A DNA stretch of 13,754 bases, from assembly GCA_965223305.1 (NCBI GenBank), contig CBDCWT010000014.1, positions 1 through 13,754 on the forward strand, in the 5' to 3' direction. Below are positions 12,806 through 13,754 of this stretch, piece after piece (position 1 is the stretch's first letter; every line of letters starts with the position of its first letter). The notes below the pieces were generated by a model. That model did not search any database and was not told the origin of the DNA. It saw nothing but the letters and a program-made list of their open reading frames with translations. A program made the translations under genes and the position numbers. Source of the DNA: CBDCWT01 sp965223305. Lineage in GTDB: Bacteria > Planctomycetota > Planctomycetia > Pirellulales > Pirellulaceae.

Positions 12806-13747
12806 ATGACACAGATGAAGCGTAGGACTCTCTTGGCTACCGGCGGCACAGCGTTGGCCACGTCGCTTGTACAAGCGGCACCCGCAGCAGAGCCGCGGGA
12901 CCAAGAACCGTTCGGGTTTTGCCTAAACACCAGTACGCTCCGTGGCCAGGAGCTCAGTCTCCCAGAGCAGATTCAAGTCGCGGCTAGCGCGGGATATCGG
13001 GGAATCGAACCGTGGATTCGAGAGATCCGCCAATATCTTGAGGCTGGTGGTACGACGAAAGACCTGCGCCAACGGCTGTCCGATGCCGGATTGACGGTGG
13101 AGAGCGCCATTGGCTTCGCCAACTGGATTGTCGACGACCAGCAGCAGCGGGCCAAGGGCCTGGAAACCGCCAGACGGGATATGGACCTGATCCGGCAGCT
13201 GGGGGGCCGCCGCATCGCAGCACCGCCGGCTGGCGCCACGAACCAGACGGGCCTAGATCTGTTCCAAGCCGCCGATCGCTACCGGGCTCTGCTCGACTTG
13301 GGAGAGCGTATGGAAGTCGTGCCGCAGTTGGAGCTGTGGGGTTTCTCCAAGTCGCTGAGCCGGCTCGGCGAACTACTTTTCGTGTCCAGCGAAAGTGGCC
13401 ACCCAGCCGCCTGCTTGCTGCCGGACGTCTATCACATCTACAAAGGTGGTTCGGACTTCTCCGGATTACGGCTAATCAACGGCGCTGCGATCCACGTCTT
13501 TCATATGAACGACTACCCAGCAGACCCGCCACGGTCGACGATCCGTGACGAGCATCGCGTCTATCCCGGCCACGGCATCGCACCACTCGCTTCGATCTTG
13601 CGCACACTATATGACGGCGGTTTCCGCGGTGCGCTGTCGCTCGAGCTGTTCAATCGGGACTACTGGAAACAAGACCCCCTCGAGGTGGCGCGAACTGGGT
13701 TAGCGAGCATGCGAACCAGCGTACAGGCCGCATTGGCGGAGATCTGA
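12806..13747 (+). CDS. Tat-exported sugar phosphate isomerase/epimerase-like TIM-barrel protein
   Basis: The 313-residue product opens with MTQMKRRTLLATGGTALATS, a twin-arginine (Arg6-Arg7) signal followed by a short hydrophobic core and a likely cleavage at APA near residue 28, so it should be exported folded. The rest is an AP-endonuclease-2-type TIM barrel, the fold of xylose isomerase-like epimerases and inosose dehydratases. Likely metal ligands are Glu176 (PQLELWG), Asp207 with His210 (LLPDVYHIYKGG), His233 (HVFHMNDYP) and Glu280 (LSLELFN); Glu68 (YRGIEPW) is another conserved barrel position. The substrate is unknown, and planctomycetes carry many such paralogs, often linked to sugar or polyol breakdown. 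GAGAGGAAGCG directly precedes the ATG, a good ribosome binding site. The gene is complete within the window, ending seven bases before its edge. Nothing downstream can be seen. Confidence 0.93.
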   Translation: MTQMKRRTLLATGGTALATSLVQAAPAAEPRDQEPFGFCLNTSTLRGQELSLPEQIQVAASAGYRGIEPWIREIRQYLEAGGTTKDLRQRLSDAGLTVESAIGFANWIVDDQQQRAKGLETARRDMDLIRQLGGRRIAAPPAGATNQTGLDLFQAADRYRALLDLGERMEVVPQLELWGFSKSLSRLGELLFVSSESGHPAACLLPDVYHIYKGGSDFSGLRLINGAAIHVFHMNDYPADPPRSTIRDEHRVYPGHGIAPLASILRTLYDGGFRGALSLELFNRDYWKQDPLEVARTGLASMRTSVQAALAEI

Positions 13748-13754
13748 TCGGCGT

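Overview
The window looks like chromosomal DNA of a planctomycete, most likely a Pirellulales or Rhodopirellula-like member of the Planctomycetota. Three things suggest this. The genes include a TlpA-type thioredoxin with a long helical N-terminal region, a small secreted protein with a VPDRG..LGG motif, and a Tat-exported sugar-isomerase-like protein. The gaps between genes are large and packed with palindromic repeats whose shadow translations read NPKRKRG, SVSEG and SLTLRV, strings I associate with spurious planctomycete hypothetical proteins. Genes sit in short same-strand groups.

Left part (1-5000, all minus strand): a lipoprotein gene that appears frameshifted near 165-180 and runs off the left edge; a TlpA-family thiol-disulfide protein (1548-2660) whose N-terminal domain begins like the lipoprotein's; and a 644-codon frame (3060-4994) that joins a prepilin-peptidase-like membrane protein, apparently without its catalytic aspartates, to a LOG/TIGR00730 Rossmann protein. 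A good ribosome binding site and ATG lie at the junction.

Middle part (5073-12431): two copies of a 174-175 bp palindromic, MITE-like element, nearly identical and in opposite orientation, enclose about 7 kb. Each is bordered by a 4-bp direct repeat (CTAA, or TTAG on the other strand). Between them are a UbiD-family decarboxylase (minus), divergent from a leucyl aminopeptidase (pepA, plus), followed by a CPA1-type cation/proton antiporter with a cytosolic RCK-like tail, an unrecognised multi-pass membrane protein, and a small secreted protein whose stop codon is formed by the target duplication of the right-hand element.

Right part (12432-13754): two more palindromic repeats, then a Tat-exported TIM-barrel protein of the sugar phosphate isomerase/epimerase family.

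The genes do not form an obvious single pathway. I see no CRISPR array, defence system, RNA gene, integrase or transposase. The most unusual content is the repeat landscape (at least four kinds of palindromic sequence in the gaps), the in-frame gene fusion, and the disrupted genes beside them.
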